DNA of 64,000 bases from Mariniphaga sp964559175 (GCA_964559175.1 CAZLGT010000017.1:1-64000), one strand, 5' to 3'. Counted from the stretch's first letter, positions 34,280 to 44,206 are shown. The notes: generated from the sequence alone by a model not told the origin. Numbers and translations: made by a program.

Positions 34280-37200
34280 ATGGCAAAACAAAAAAAATTT
34301 ATTACATGCGACGGGAACTACGCTGCGTCGTATATGAGTTACATGTTTAGTGAAGTTGCCTGTATTTATCCGATTACACCTTCATCGAACATGGCTGAAA
34401 ATGTGGACGAATGGGCTGCATTTGGCAAGAAAAACATGTTTGGGCGCCCTGTTCGCCTGGCAGAAATGCAAAGTGAAGGCGGAGCAGCCGGAGCTGTACA
34501 TGGAGCGTTACAGGCTGGAGCACTGGCTACAACTTATACCGCATCGCAGGGACTGTTGCTGATGATTCCCAACATGTATAAAATTGCGGGTGAGCTTCTG
34601 CCCACAGTATTTCATGTAAGTGCACGAGCCGTTGCGGCGCATGCCCTTTCCATTTTTGGAGATCACAGCGATATTTACGCGGCCCGCCAAACCGGCTTTG
34701 CAATGATTGCATCCGGCTCGGTTCAGGAAGAAATGGACCTGGCTGGTGTTGCTCACCTGGCAACCCTGAAATCGAGGATTCCTTTTCTGGCCTTCTTCGA
34801 TGGGTTTCGTACTTCGCACGAGGTGCAAAAAATTGAAGCACTTCAAATGGAAGACATGGTACCACTTGTTGACCAGGAAGCTTTACAGGAATTTCGTAAC
34901 CGGGCACTAAACCCTGAAAATCCGGTCACCCGCGGAACTGCCCAGAACCCTGATATTTTCTTTCAGGCCAAAGAATCGATTAACAAATTTTACGATGCCG
35001 TTCCAGACATCGTGGCCGGATACATGAAAGAAATATCTAAACTGACAGGACGAGAGTATCATCCGTTTAATTACTACGGAGACCCGGAAGCAGAAAACAT
35101 CATTATTGCCATGGGTTCGGTTACCGAAACCATTAAGGAAGCCATCGACCACCTGCAGGCGCAAGGCAAAAAAGTGGGAATGATTGCGGTTCACCTGTTC
35201 CGTCCATTCTCAGCAGAATATTTCATGCAGGCTTTGCCTAAAACCGTGAAACGTATTGCCGTACTCGATCGGGCCAAAGAACCGGGATCAGCAGGAGAAC
35301 CGCTCCTTCTCGATGTGAAAACACAATTCTACAGAAAAGAAAATGCACCGCTTATTGTTGGCGGACGTTACGGATTAGGTTCAAAGGACACCACTCCTTC
35401 TCAAATTCTTTCGGTTTACGAAAACCTGGAAATGAATGAACCTAAAAACGATTTCACCATTGGAATTATTGACGACGTAACCTTCAAGTCGCTGCCGCCC
35501 AAAGAAGAAATTGACATTTCACCCAAAGGTACCTATCAGGCAAAATTTTACGGATTGGGTTCAGACGGGACTGTTGGTGCAAACAAAAACTCCATCAAAA
35601 TTATTGGTGATGCAACCGATAAATACTGCCAGGGATATTTCCAGTACGACTCGAAAAAGTCGGGCGGTTTTACCTGTTCACACCTAAGGTTTGGCGACAA
35701 ACCAATCCGCTCCACCTATCTGGTTAACACACCCGACTTCGTGGCATGTCATGTTTCGGCCTACATCAATCTTTACGATGTTTTAAAAGGTTTGAAAAAA
35801 GGCGGTTCGTTCCTGCTTAACTCCATTTGGGATGAAGAAGAAACCAAGCGCCGTTTGCCCGACCACATGAAAAAATACCTGGCTGAAAATGAAATTAATT
35901 TTTACATTACAAATGGAACCAAGCTGGGCGAAGATATTGGCCTGGGAACACGGACCAATACCATCATGCAATCGGCCTTTTTCAAAATTACAGGAGTTAT
36001 TCCTTACGAAATGGCTGTTGATGAAATGAAAAAAGCCATTGTAAAATCGTACGGAAACAAAGGCGAAAAAGTGGTAAATATGAACTTTGCTGCGGTTGAA
36101 GCCGGCGGTAAAAACGTTCATAAGGTAGAAGTACCTGCCGAGTGGAAAAAAATTGAAGTGAAGGAGGGCAACGGAACATCGGACCGTCCTGAATATATCG
36201 TGAAAGTAGTAGATGTAATCAACGGACAAAAAGGCGATAACCTTCCTGTTTCTACCTTTGCCGGCGCCGAAGACGGCACGTTCCCGCTGGGTACGGCAGC
36301 CTACGAAAAAAGAGGAATTGCTGTTCATGTTCCTGAATGGCAGGCAGAAAACTGCATCCAGTGTAATCAGTGTTCTTATGTATGTCCGCATGCTGCTATC
36401 CGTCCGTTCCTGATGACAGAGGAAGAGGTGGATGCTGCTCCTGAAGGAACCGAAACACGGGTTGCAACACCTTCAAAAATGTTTAACGGAATGCATTTCC
36501 GCATTCAGGTGAGTGTGCTCGACTGCACAGGTTGCGGCAATTGTGTGGAGGTTTGTCCATCGAAAGTGAAATCACTTGTAATGGAATCGCTCGACTCGCA
36601 GCAGGCTGAAATTAAGCGCTGGGATTATATGGTAAACGAGGTTTCGCTGAAGGAAAAAGTTGTGGACAAAACCAAATCGGTAAAAAATTCACAGTTTGCG
36701 CAACCGCTGTTTGAATTTTCAGGCGCATGTGCCGGATGTGGAGAAACACCATACGTGAAACTGATTACCCAATTGTATGGCGAAAGAATGATGATTGCCA
36801 ATGCCACCGGATGTTCATCCATTTTTGGTGGTTCTGCGCCTTCAACTCCCTATTGCAAGCACAAAGACTCGGGCCACGGTCCGGCCTGGGCCAATTCACT
36901 TTTTGAAGACAATGCCGAATATGGCTTTGGTTTTTCCGAAGGAGTTACAGCCCAGCGCAACCGTATCGAGGACATTATGAGGACAGCGTTGAGCAACGGT
37001 ATTTCCGATTCTGAAAAAGAAGCTTTCCAGCTTTGGATCGACAACAAAAACGATGGCGACGGATCAGCAGAAGCATCTGCCAAAGTTTTGGAAGCCATTG
37101 CCGGCAGCAAAAGCGACTATGCCAAAGAAATTGAGAAACTGAAACAATACCTGGTGAAAAAATCGATTTGGGTATTTGGCGGCGACGGCTGGGCTTACGA

Positions 37201-37831
37201 CATTGGTTACGGAGGGCTCGATCACGTAATGGCAAGCGGAGAAGACATCAATGTGCTGGTTATGGATACAGAGGTTTATTCGAATACAGGTGGTCAGTCA
37301 TCCAAATCAACACCGGTTGGCGCCGTGGCCAAATTTGCCGCTTCGGGTAAAAAAATCCGCAAAAAAGACCTGGGCGCCATGATGATGACTTACGGTTATG
37401 TGTATGTTGCACAGGTTGCCATGGGTGCAAACCAGTCGCAATACCTGAAAGCTTTGCGCGAAGCAGAAGCTTACCCGGGACCATCCATCATTATTGCCTA
37501 TTCACCTTGTATCAGCCACGGACTGAGAGCGGGAATGGGCAACACGCAAGATGAAGAAAAAAGAGCTGTTGAGTCTGGCTACTGGTCACTTTTCCGCTAC
37601 AACCCTCTGGTTGAGAATGAAGGCAAAAATCCATTCCAGCTCGATTCAAAAGAACCCGACTGGAGCAAATTCCAGAATTTCCTTAACGGAGAGGTTCGCT
37701 ATACCTCACTGAAAAAATCATTCCCGGCAGAAGCCGATGAACTGTTTAAGGCTGCCGAAGAAAATGCAAAATGGCGTCATAATTCATATAAACGTATGGC
37801 GGCCATGGACTTTTCCAAAGCTGAAGAATAG
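34280..37831 (+). CDS. nifJ: Pyruvate:ferredoxin (flavodoxin) oxidoreductase
   Basis: The 1183-residue single-chain PFOR oxidises pyruvate to acetyl-CoA and CO2 while reducing ferredoxin. I chose ATG 34280, giving MAKQKKFITCDGNYAAS; a TTG 21 bases upstream is in frame. Domains in order: alpha (about 1-230, YPITPSSNMAE), central (about 240-650), a ferredoxin domain with two 4Fe-4S motifs (CIQCNQCSYVCP and CTGCGNCVEVCP, about 690-775), and the TPP domain with CAGCGETPYVKL, GDGWAYDIGYGG and NTGGQSSKSTP. All expected cysteines are present. It indicates anaerobic or microaerobic metabolism. Confidence 0.97.
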   Translation: MAKQKKFITCDGNYAASYMSYMFSEVACIYPITPSSNMAENVDEWAAFGKKNMFGRPVRLAEMQSEGGAAGAVHGALQAGALATTYTASQGLLLMIPNMYKIAGELLPTVFHVSARAVAAHALSIFGDHSDIYAARQTGFAMIASGSVQEEMDLAGVAHLATLKSRIPFLAFFDGFRTSHEVQKIEALQMEDMVPLVDQEALQEFRNRALNPENPVTRGTAQNPDIFFQAKESINKFYDAVPDIVAGYMKEISKLTGREYHPFNYYGDPEAENIIIAMGSVTETIKEAIDHLQAQGKKVGMIAVHLFRPFSAEYFMQALPKTVKRIAVLDRAKEPGSAGEPLLLDVKTQFYRKENAPLIVGGRYGLGSKDTTPSQILSVYENLEMNEPKNDFTIGIIDDVTFKSLPPKEEIDISPKGTYQAKFYGLGSDGTVGANKNSIKIIGDATDKYCQGYFQYDSKKSGGFTCSHLRFGDKPIRSTYLVNTPDFVACHVSAYINLYDVLKGLKKGGSFLLNSIWDEEETKRRLPDHMKKYLAENEINFYITNGTKLGEDIGLGTRTNTIMQSAFFKITGVIPYEMAVDEMKKAIVKSYGNKGEKVVNMNFAAVEAGGKNVHKVEVPAEWKKIEVKEGNGTSDRPEYIVKVVDVINGQKGDNLPVSTFAGAEDGTFPLGTAAYEKRGIAVHVPEWQAENCIQCNQCSYVCPHAAIRPFLMTEEEVDAAPEGTETRVATPSKMFNGMHFRIQVSVLDCTGCGNCVEVCPSKVKSLVMESLDSQQAEIKRWDYMVNEVSLKEKVVDKTKSVKNSQFAQPLFEFSGACAGCGETPYVKLITQLYGERMMIANATGCSSIFGGSAPSTPYCKHKDSGHGPAWANSLFEDNAEYGFGFSEGVTAQRNRIEDIMRTALSNGISDSEKEAFQLWIDNKNDGDGSAEASAKVLEAIAGSKSDYAKEIEKLKQYLVKKSIWVFGGDGWAYDIGYGGLDHVMASGEDINVLVMDTEVYSNTGGQSSKSTPVGAVAKFAASGKKIRKKDLGAMMMTYGYVYVAQVAMGANQSQYLKALREAEAYPGPSIIIAYSPCISHGLRAGMGNTQDEEKRAVESGYWSLFRYNPLVENEGKNPFQLDSKEPDWSKFQNFLNGEVRYTSLKKSFPAEADELFKAAEENAKWRHNSYKRMAAMDFSKAEE

Positions 37832-37878
37832 AAAATTCTTTCCTCTACAAGGAACTTTAAATAAAAGTTCCTTGAATC

Positions 37879-37913
37879 ATCCCTTACGGTTTTGAACCGT
37901 AAGGGATTTTTTT
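37879..37913 (+). terminator. Terminator after nifJ
   Basis: ATCCCTTACGGTT and AACCGTAAGGGAT with a 3-base loop followed by seven T. A second weaker hairpin (AAGGAACTTT/AAAGTTCCTT) lies just before it at about 37850-37875. Confidence 0.85.
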
Positions 37914-37956
37914 CAGAGAATCTGCTGCAGGAAAAAATACCGGATATTATTAACAC

Positions 37957-37994
37957 AAAAAAAGGCTGGCACAAATTTGTGCCAGCCTTTTTTT
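37957..37994. terminator. Bidirectional terminator between nifJ and exbD
   Basis: A perfect 38-base palindrome with arms AAAAAAAGGCTGGCACAAA and its complement, centred at 37975/37976. It can end transcription in both directions and probably mainly serves the exb operon on the minus strand. Confidence 0.85.
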
Positions 37995-38018
37995 GTTATA
38001 ACGTTATTCAATTCTGTT

Positions 38019-38489
38019 CTATCTTTCCACTCTTGATCTGGCAGAATAGTTGATATGCAATGCAGCGGCTTTTCGCAACTCCTGTTTTATGTCGGTTACG
38101 ATACCCATTGTAGTATTCTCATCAACCTTCAAAGAAGTAACAATCATAGACCTTTCAGCCTCGTTTCTTGCTTCTCTTTCGGCAATAACATAGTCGATGA
38201 TGTCGCTCACATTTGCAAACTGGTCGTTCAGCTGTATGCGTGGCGCCACCCCAAATGTTTTCTGGTATTGCGCCAACGGTTCTCCAACATAAATATAACT
38301 TACCAGCGACTTTTTCTCCAGTTTTGTCAATTCCGTTGCTTGCGGCAAACGCATTTGTACCATGTAAGTTACTTCACGCATGGTTGTACTCACCATGAAG
38401 AAGAACAACAACATAAATACAATGTCAGGCAGCGAAGCAGTTGAAATTGGTGGAAGTTCTTTCCCATCTTTTTTTCTAAATTTACTCAT
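38019..38489 (-). CDS. exbD: ExbD/TolR-family biopolymer transporter (second copy)
   Basis: The 156-residue product has a short cytoplasmic start, one transmembrane helix (about residues 20-42) containing SLPDIVFMLLFFFMVSTTM, with the conserved aspartate of the proton path, and a periplasmic domain. With ExbB and TonB- or Tol-type partners it couples proton motive force to the outer membrane. It is the last gene of a four-gene operon and 12 bases after its paralogue. No tonB is seen in the window. Confidence 0.93.
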   Translation of the reverse strand: MSKFRKKDGKELPPISTASLPDIVFMLLFFFMVSTTMREVTYMVQMRLPQATELTKLEKKSLVSYIYVGEPLAQYQKTFGVAPRIQLNDQFANVSDIIDYVIAEREARNEAERSMIVTSLKVDENTTMGIVTDIKQELRKAAALHINYSARSRVER

Positions 38490-38501
38490 ACTATCTTCCT
38501 C

Positions 38502-39068
38502 CTACCTTTTTCTGGGTTCAGCTTCCGAAATTCTGGAAGGATAAATTTCACGTACAGCATCTTGTTGCTCCTTTTCCAGTTCGTTGTAAGGCTTGCCAAA
38601 TTGCCGTCTCGCCAATTCATCTCTTAATTCATTAATGGCAGCAACCAGTTCGTTTTGAACAGCGATATACATTCCATATTTTGTATCCATATCGTTACGC
38701 AGGGAGATAACTCCTTTTGAAACCATTATTTCTCCAAAATACGGTACTTGTTTAGGTTCTTTCTCAGGCAGACTTTCTTCATTGTATGGGTTTGCCATAA
38801 AATGCTTTGCCCGCTCGCGCAAATCCTGAAGATTTGCGTATTCGCCTTCCACCAGAAGGTCGTTATTTCTGTTTACCAGTACAACAAACACGTTACGTTC
38901 CTTGATCTGCTGATCTTCGTCAAGTTGTTCCGGTGGCACCCATTGTGGAAGTCGTCTTTCCAAACCGCTGTCAACGTCCATCGTGGTTGTCACCAGGAAA
39001 AAGATAAGTAACATGAAGGCGATATCAGCTAAAGATGCTGCCGGTATTTCAGGTGTTTTTCTTGCCAT
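38502..39068 (-). CDS. exbD: ExbD/TolR-family biopolymer transporter (first copy)
   Basis: The 188-residue product has the same plan as the next gene: ASLADIAFMLLIFFLVTTTMDVDSG over about residues 11-35 with the conserved membrane aspartate, then a larger periplasmic domain rich in charged residues. The first residues ARKTPEIPAA are basic. Two unequal ExbD copies in a row are common in Bacteroidota; they may form a heterodimer in one complex, which is inference. Confidence 0.93.
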   Translation of the reverse strand: MARKTPEIPAASLADIAFMLLIFFLVTTTMDVDSGLERRLPQWVPPEQLDEDQQIKERNVFVVLVNRNNDLLVEGEYANLQDLRERAKHFMANPYNEESLPEKEPKQVPYFGEIMVSKGVISLRNDMDTKYGMYIAVQNELVAAINELRDELARRQFGKPYNELEKEQQDAVREIYPSRISEAEPRKR

Positions 39069-39102
39069 AATTAATTTTCCTGTTTTAGTACCACGAATTT
39101 GA

Positions 39103-39561
39103 TCACTTAAATAAACGGGTTACCGATGAAAACAGAATAGACAAAACAGCGATAGCCAGAAGGATGTATGTGGCATACAACCCGGTATCGACCAATTTGG
39201 CCACCTGTGGTGTCAGTGTACCGTCGTTAATAAATTTCTGTGCGCCTGCAAACTGCGGAATTGCATCCGAAGCGAGAAGGTACGAGACCAGTGCTACAAC
39301 TACCAGAAATACAAGGGAAATTAGACCCTTTTTGGCAGCGCTCATATCGGTAGCCATGTGAAATAATCCGGCCAGCACTGCAATTCCAGCGCCAATGGCC
39401 AGCAAAATATAGGTCCATACCAGATTAGAGTTAATCCAACCACCCATTGTCGGGTCGGCATCGTTCTCACTAATGTTTACCATCATTGAAACAATAAGAA
39501 CCGCTGAAACAATGAGCAGGACCCATAAGACTATGGTTACAATTTTTCCTACTTTTTCCAT
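39103..39561 (-). CDS. Hypothetical four-helix membrane protein of the exb operon
   Basis: The 152-residue product has four hydrophobic segments (about residues 7-28, 47-67, 78-98 and 130-150). A loop with ENDADPTMGGWINSNL lies between the first two. I do not recognise a named domain. It stands between exbB (9-base gap) and the first exbD (34-base gap), a position found repeatedly in the phylum, so it probably belongs to the same energy-transducing complex or its assembly. Confidence 0.8.
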   Translation of the reverse strand: MEKVGKIVTIVLWVLLIVSAVLIVSMMVNISENDADPTMGGWINSNLVWTYILLAIGAGIAVLAGLFHMATDMSAAKKGLISLVFLVVVALVSYLLASDAIPQFAGAQKFINDGTLTPQVAKLVDTGLYATYILLAIAVLSILFSSVTRLFK

Positions 39562-39570
39562 GGGATATTC

Positions 39571-40380
39571 TTATTTTTTCAATTGATGTTTTACCAGTAA
39601 ATCTAACAATGAGATGGATGCATCTTCCATATTATTTATGATGCCGTCGATTTTTGCAACACAATAGTTGAAGAAAATCTGAAGGATAATAGCTACCAAC
39701 AGACCGGAAACGGTTGTAATCAAAGCCACTTTAATACCACCGGCAACCAGTGCGGGAGAAATGTCCCCTGCAATCTCGATGGCGTCGAAAGCGCCAATCA
39801 TACCAATTACAGTTCCCATAAACCCGAGCATCGGTGCCAGAGCAATAAACAGGGCAATCCAGCTTAAACCTTTTTCAAGCAAACCGGCCTGAACCCCACC
39901 ATAAGATATGATTGATTTTTCAACTACTTCAATTCCATGGTCAAAACGGTCGAGTCCCTGATAAAAGATACTTGCAACCGGACCGCGTGTTTTACGGCAA
40001 ACATCTTTGGCTGCTTCTATGCCTCCACTTTCAAGTGCCTGTTCAACATCGGCAAGCAGCTTTTTGGTGTTGCTTGTAGCAAGGTTAAGGTAGAGCACCC
40101 TTTCAATTGAAAATGCCAAACCGAGAATCAAAGCGATTAATACGAATGACATAAACATGGGATCACCTTCAATAAATTTTTGTTTAAGCTGGCTGTGCAG
40201 CGATTGACCTTCTTCAGCAGCAGCGGCTGCTTCTTCAAACGGATCGGCTGTTAAATCAACCTGCTCTTCCTGAACAGCAGCGGTTTCTTCTGCAGCTGCT
40301 TCTTCCTGAGCAACCACAGCATTTGATGCCATAAAAAACAGCATTCCTGATAATGCCATTAACGCGAATAGTTTTTTCAT
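39571..40380 (-). CDS. exbB: ExbB/MotA/TolQ-family proton channel protein
   Basis: The 269-residue product begins with a signal-like hydrophobic segment ending AVVAQEE, followed by an Ala/Glu-rich acidic region (about residues 25-65), then the MotA/TolQ/ExbB core with three membrane helices (about 77-97, 170-192, 215-240). The conserved GTVIGMIGAF and GGIKVALITTVSGLLVAI segments are present. It forms the pentameric channel around the ExbD helices. The Ala/Glu N-terminal extension is larger than in E. coli ExbB. Confidence 0.94.
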   Translation of the reverse strand: MKKLFALMALSGMLFFMASNAVVAQEEAAAEETAAVQEEQVDLTADPFEEAAAAAEEGQSLHSQLKQKFIEGDPMFMSFVLIALILGLAFSIERVLYLNLATSNTKKLLADVEQALESGGIEAAKDVCRKTRGPVASIFYQGLDRFDHGIEVVEKSIISYGGVQAGLLEKGLSWIALFIALAPMLGFMGTVIGMIGAFDAIEIAGDISPALVAGGIKVALITTVSGLLVAIILQIFFNYCVAKIDGIINNMEDASISLLDLLVKHQLKK

Positions 40381-40497
40381 AATTAATTTGAATTTTTAAT
40401 TAATAATCTTCTAGATTTTTGAAATATTTGAATTTTTGTCAATTTCTATTTTTCTACAACAAATAACACGTTTTCCATTGAAATAATCAAATATAAT

Positions 40498-40505
40498 AAC
40501 TTAAA
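40498..40505 (-). promoter_or_regulatory. Candidate -7 element for the exb operon
   Basis: TATATTTG on the minus strand, an exact TAnnTTTG match, about 118 bases before exbB. The nearest TTG is 23 bases upstream, slightly far. Confidence 0.4.
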
Positions 40506-40580
40506 AAATTATATCCATCAATACTTTTAAAGAACTTTTTTTCTCAGGATTTATGCGAAATAACTCATTTTCTCCCTTTC

Positions 40581-40670
<90 letters not shown>

Positions 40671-40735
40671 GTGTCTTCCGGCAAGCCAGAAATTAAGGGG
40701 CGCAAAATAATAAAAAAAATGCGAAAAAAATAACC

Positions 40736-41779
40736 CTAATCACTTATTTCACCGCGAAGATTCTTATTCAGATACATTTTAATCTGGCCGTTTGTCAGTT
40801 TTTGTCCCAGCAAAAACATCAACTTGGTAATGGCGGCTTCTGTTGTCATATCTTTCCCTGATATAACACCTGCTTTTAAAAGTTCCAGACTTGTTTCATA
40901 CTGGCCCATTGACACACGCCCCCCCTGGCACTGTGTCACATTCAGCACGATGATATCGTTTTTTATTGCCTTTTTAATGCAATTAATTAACCACCGTGAG
41001 GTAGGCACATTGCCTGATCCGAAAGTTTCCAGTACCACTCCTCTCAACCCGGGGATGCACATAATGGAATTAAATACTTTTTGGTTAATTCCGGGAAACA
41101 TTTTTAAAATAACCACATGATCGTCAAACTGAGAGTTCACTTTCAATATTCCCTGGTTTTCAGGGTAGTGTATAAATTCGGGCTGAAAACGAATATCTAC
41201 TCCTGCCACAGCCAGATCCGGGTAATTGACCGACTGAAATGCGCTGAACTGATCGGCATCTCGTTTTACAGTTCGGTTTCCCCTGAACAATCTAAAATCG
41301 AAGTAAATACATACTTCCGGAACCATACTGGCCCCGTTTTTTTGGGCGGCTGCAATTTCCACCGATGTAATCAGGTTTTCTTTTCCGTCGGTGCGAAGTG
41401 TTCCGATGGGGAGCTGCGATCCGGTCAGAATAATGGGTTTGTCGAGGTTCTCAAACATGTAACTTAACGCAGAAGCAGTATAAGCCATGGTATCGGTTCC
41501 GTGCAGAACAACAAACCCGTCGTAATGATTGTAATGTCTTTCGATGGTTTTGGCAATTTTTATCCAAACTGCCGGCGTAACATTGGAAGAATCGAGAGCC
41601 GGATTGAATTTAATGGTCTTTATATTGTAATTAAACTTATTGAGCTCGGGTACTTCTTCCAATATTTGATCAAATTTTACTGGTGCCAACGTACCTGAGA
41701 GGGGCCGTTGTACCATTCCAATGGTACCTCCGGTGTAAATAATCAGAATGGAAGGTTTTCGGTTTTCTGGTTTAGCCAT
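40736..41779 (-). CDS. ansA: Type I L-asparaginase
   Basis: The 347-residue product hydrolyses asparagine to aspartate and ammonia, probably in the cytoplasm since there is no signal peptide. The motifs are IIYTGGTIGM, with the first catalytic threonine, and VVLHGTDTMAYTASAL, with the second threonine-aspartate pair. The start at 41779 (MAKPENRKP) is preferred over the TTG at 41812, which overlaps the tatD stop. It follows tatD closely and is probably co-transcribed. Confidence 0.94.
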   Translation of the reverse strand: MAKPENRKPSILIIYTGGTIGMVQRPLSGTLAPVKFDQILEEVPELNKFNYNIKTIKFNPALDSSNVTPAVWIKIAKTIERHYNHYDGFVVLHGTDTMAYTASALSYMFENLDKPIILTGSQLPIGTLRTDGKENLITSVEIAAAQKNGASMVPEVCIYFDFRLFRGNRTVKRDADQFSAFQSVNYPDLAVAGVDIRFQPEFIHYPENQGILKVNSQFDDHVVILKMFPGINQKVFNSIMCIPGLRGVVLETFGSGNVPTSRWLINCIKKAIKNDIIVLNVTQCQGGRVSMGQYETSLELLKAGVISGKDMTTEAAITKLMFLLGQKLTNGQIKMYLNKNLRGEISD

Positions 41780-41808
41780 AAAATGGAATTCATTTTTTGT
41801 GCAAATTA

Positions 41809-42573
41809 TCAAATTCCAAACAAACTGCGCGCGTTTTCCGAAGTTATTTGGGCAATATCGTTAACTGAAATACCATAAACTTTGGCAACAGCCTGAGCCA
41901 CATATACAAGGTATGCACTTTCATTTCGTTTACCTCTTTTAGGATCGGGTGTTAAATAGGGTGCATCTGTTTCGAGCACAAGAGATTGAACCGGAATGTT
42001 TTTAATCACATCGGCCAGGTCACTGTTTTTAAAGGTTATCACTCCGCCAATGCCAAGCAAAAAACCGGCATCAATAACCTGGCGTGCTTCGGGTTCAGTG
42101 CCCGTGAAGCAGTGGAAAATTCCTTTCAGAGTTCCATCCTGCTCTTCTTTAAGTATGGAATACACTTCGCTGAACGACTCCCGGACATGGATAACAACCG
42201 GCAACTGGTGCGATTTGGCCAGTTTAAGCTGCCGTCTGAAAGCATCACGCTGTTCATTCAGATATGTTCTGTCCCAGTACAAATCGATTCCTATTTCACC
42301 AATGCCGTAAAACTTGCGCTTATCGAGCCAGTATTTCACTGCCTCAAGCTCATCGTTGTAATCGGCATCAACCGATGTGGGGTGTAACCCCATAAGCGGA
42401 TAGCACAAATGCGGGTAGGCATCGTTTAAATCTAACAACCTTTTTACAGAACCGGAATCGATATTTGGAAGAATGATTTTTTTCACATCGTTATCGTAGG
42501 CGCGTTGCAACACCTCGTCCACATCGTGTATAAACTCTTCCGAATAAATATGTGCGTGCGTATCTATCAGCAT
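41809..42573 (-). CDS. TatD-family metal-dependent hydrolase
   Basis: The 254-residue TIM-barrel hydrolase has DTHAHIY at residues 3-9 for two metal-binding histidines, GEIGIDLYWDR near 95-105 with the metal glutamate, VIHVRES near 130, FHCFTG near 156 and ETDAPYLTP near 204. Known TatD proteins are DNases (3'-5' exonuclease or AP-site). A hairpin lies at the start codon. Confidence 0.94.
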   Translation of the reverse strand: MLIDTHAHIYSEEFIHDVDEVLQRAYDNDVKKIILPNIDSGSVKRLLDLNDAYPHLCYPLMGLHPTSVDADYNDELEAVKYWLDKRKFYGIGEIGIDLYWDRTYLNEQRDAFRRQLKLAKSHQLPVVIHVRESFSEVYSILKEEQDGTLKGIFHCFTGTEPEARQVIDAGFLLGIGGVITFKNSDLADVIKNIPVQSLVLETDAPYLTPDPKRGKRNESAYLVYVAQAVAKVYGISVNDIAQITSENARSLFGI

Positions 42574-42595
42574 GTCAAAACATCAAATTTTGACA
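42573..42595 (-). repeat. Hairpin overlapping the tatD start region
   Basis: TGTCAAAA and TTTTGACA flank a 7-base loop; the inner arm ends at the A of the tatD ATG (42573). An mRNA hairpin here could limit ribosome access. No function is shown. Confidence 0.4.
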
Positions 42596-42598
42596 AAT

Positions 42599-42670
42599 GT
42601 AAAAAAGTGTTTTATCCTAAAGGCATTTTCTATTTTATCAATAGATTAAATTTTCAGAATAAAACACTTT
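42599..42670 (-). terminator. Terminator after gdhA with long loop
   Basis: On the minus strand AAAGTGTTTTAT pairs with ATAAAACACTTT across 43 bases, followed by a run of T. It starts about 26 bases after the gdhA stop. The large loop is unusual, so this call is tentative. Confidence 0.55.
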
Positions 42671-42695
42671 ATCACAGGATTGTAGGCGACGGCAA

Positions 42696-44039
42696 TTAAA
42701 CCACCCCCTGTGCCAGCATTGCATCGGCCACTTTTACGAAGCCTCCCACATTGGCGCCTTTAATATAATCTACTTTATTCCCCGGTCCCGGAATTCTTCC
42801 AAAATTAACACAGGTGTCGTGGATGTTCTCCATGATGACCTTCAACCGGGCATCAACCTCTTCGCGCGGCCAACTGATACGCATACTGTTTTGCGACATT
42901 TCCAGCCCTGAAACAGCTACACCGCCTGCATTAACTGCTTTCCCCGGTGCATAGCTGATGTTTTTCGACAGGTATTCTGCTGCACTGGCAGTACATCCCA
43001 TATTAGAAGCTTCGGCGAGAAGATGACATCCGTTTTTAACCAGTTCCTTCGCGTCGTCGATATCTACTTCGTTTTCGGTAGCGCAAGGCATGGCCACATT
43101 CATCGGGACCTCCCACGGACGTTTACCGGGAACAAACTTAGCTCCAAACTCATGGGCGTAAGGCTCTACAATATCGTTGTTGCTGGCACGCAATTCAAGC
43201 AGGTATTCCACTTTTTCATCTTTAATGCCATCGGCGTCATACACATATCCGTCGGGGCCCGAAATGGTTATTACTTTTCCACCCAGTTCGTTTATTTTGT
43301 TAATGGCTCCCCAGGCAACGTTTCCGAATCCCGATACACCAACATTCTGGCCTTCGATGTTCATACCCATACGGCGCAACATGTGTTCAGCAAAATAAAC
43401 GGCGCCAAAACCGGTAGCCTCGGGACGGATTAAACTGCCTCCCCAGGCCAGCCCTTTACCGGTAAACACGCCGGTAAATTCATTTTTCAGGCGCTTGTAC
43501 TGGCCAAACATGTAACCTACTTCGCGGCCACCAACACCAATGTCGCCTGCCGGCACATCCGTATTGGGTCCAATGTGTCTGAAAAGTTCGTTCATAAACG
43601 ACTGGCAGAACCGCATAATTTCACCGTCAGACTTTCCTTTCGGGCTGAAATCGGACCCGCCTTTTCCGCCGCCCATGGGCAGGGTGGTAAGACTGTTTTT
43701 AAAGGTTTGCTCAAATCCCAGAAATTTCAGAATGCTCAGTGTTACACTGGCGTGGAATCGTATTCCCCCTTTATAGGGCCCCAGTGCCGAATTGAATTCT
43801 ATACGGTACCCCCGATTAACCTGAACTTCCCCCCGGTCGTCAACCCACGGTACGCGAAAAATGATAACCCTTTCAGGTTCTACCATCCGTTCCAGTATGT
43901 TGGCTTTCTGGTAACGTGGATTTTTCTGGTAAAAATCCCAAACTGAGCCGATTACCTCTTCTACGGCCTGATGAAACTCTTTTTCTCCCGGAGTCCGGTT
44001 TTCAAGACTCGCAATGAACTCATTTATATTTGTTTTCAT
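42696..44039 (-). CDS. gdhA: Glutamate dehydrogenase, hexameric type
   Basis: The 447-residue product interconverts glutamate and 2-oxoglutarate plus ammonia. PMGGGKGGSDFSPKG near residue 122 holds the catalytic lysine, GPNTDVPAGDIGVGGREVGYMFGQYK follows, and the Rossmann motif GFGNVAWGA lies near 239. Length and motifs match the class I enzymes that use NADP(H); the cofactor is inferred. It stands alone with its own terminator. Confidence 0.95.
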   Translation of the reverse strand: MKTNINEFIASLENRTPGEKEFHQAVEEVIGSVWDFYQKNPRYQKANILERMVEPERVIIFRVPWVDDRGEVQVNRGYRIEFNSALGPYKGGIRFHASVTLSILKFLGFEQTFKNSLTTLPMGGGKGGSDFSPKGKSDGEIMRFCQSFMNELFRHIGPNTDVPAGDIGVGGREVGYMFGQYKRLKNEFTGVFTGKGLAWGGSLIRPEATGFGAVYFAEHMLRRMGMNIEGQNVGVSGFGNVAWGAINKINELGGKVITISGPDGYVYDADGIKDEKVEYLLELRASNNDIVEPYAHEFGAKFVPGKRPWEVPMNVAMPCATENEVDIDDAKELVKNGCHLLAEASNMGCTASAAEYLSKNISYAPGKAVNAGGVAVSGLEMSQNSMRISWPREEVDARLKVIMENIHDTCVNFGRIPGPGNKVDYIKGANVGGFVKVADAMLAQGVV

Positions 44040-44206
44040 TTTATGAATGGTTTAAAATAACAAAGTAAATTTAGCCAACTAAAAAATAAAAAGTAAGAGA
44101 AGCACCAACAATCGACCAAACATTATACCATTCACATACAGGCTTTTACAAAAAACAAAAAGATGTTAAATAACAGGGTCTGACAATCGTCAGGATTTGC
44201 AGGGGC

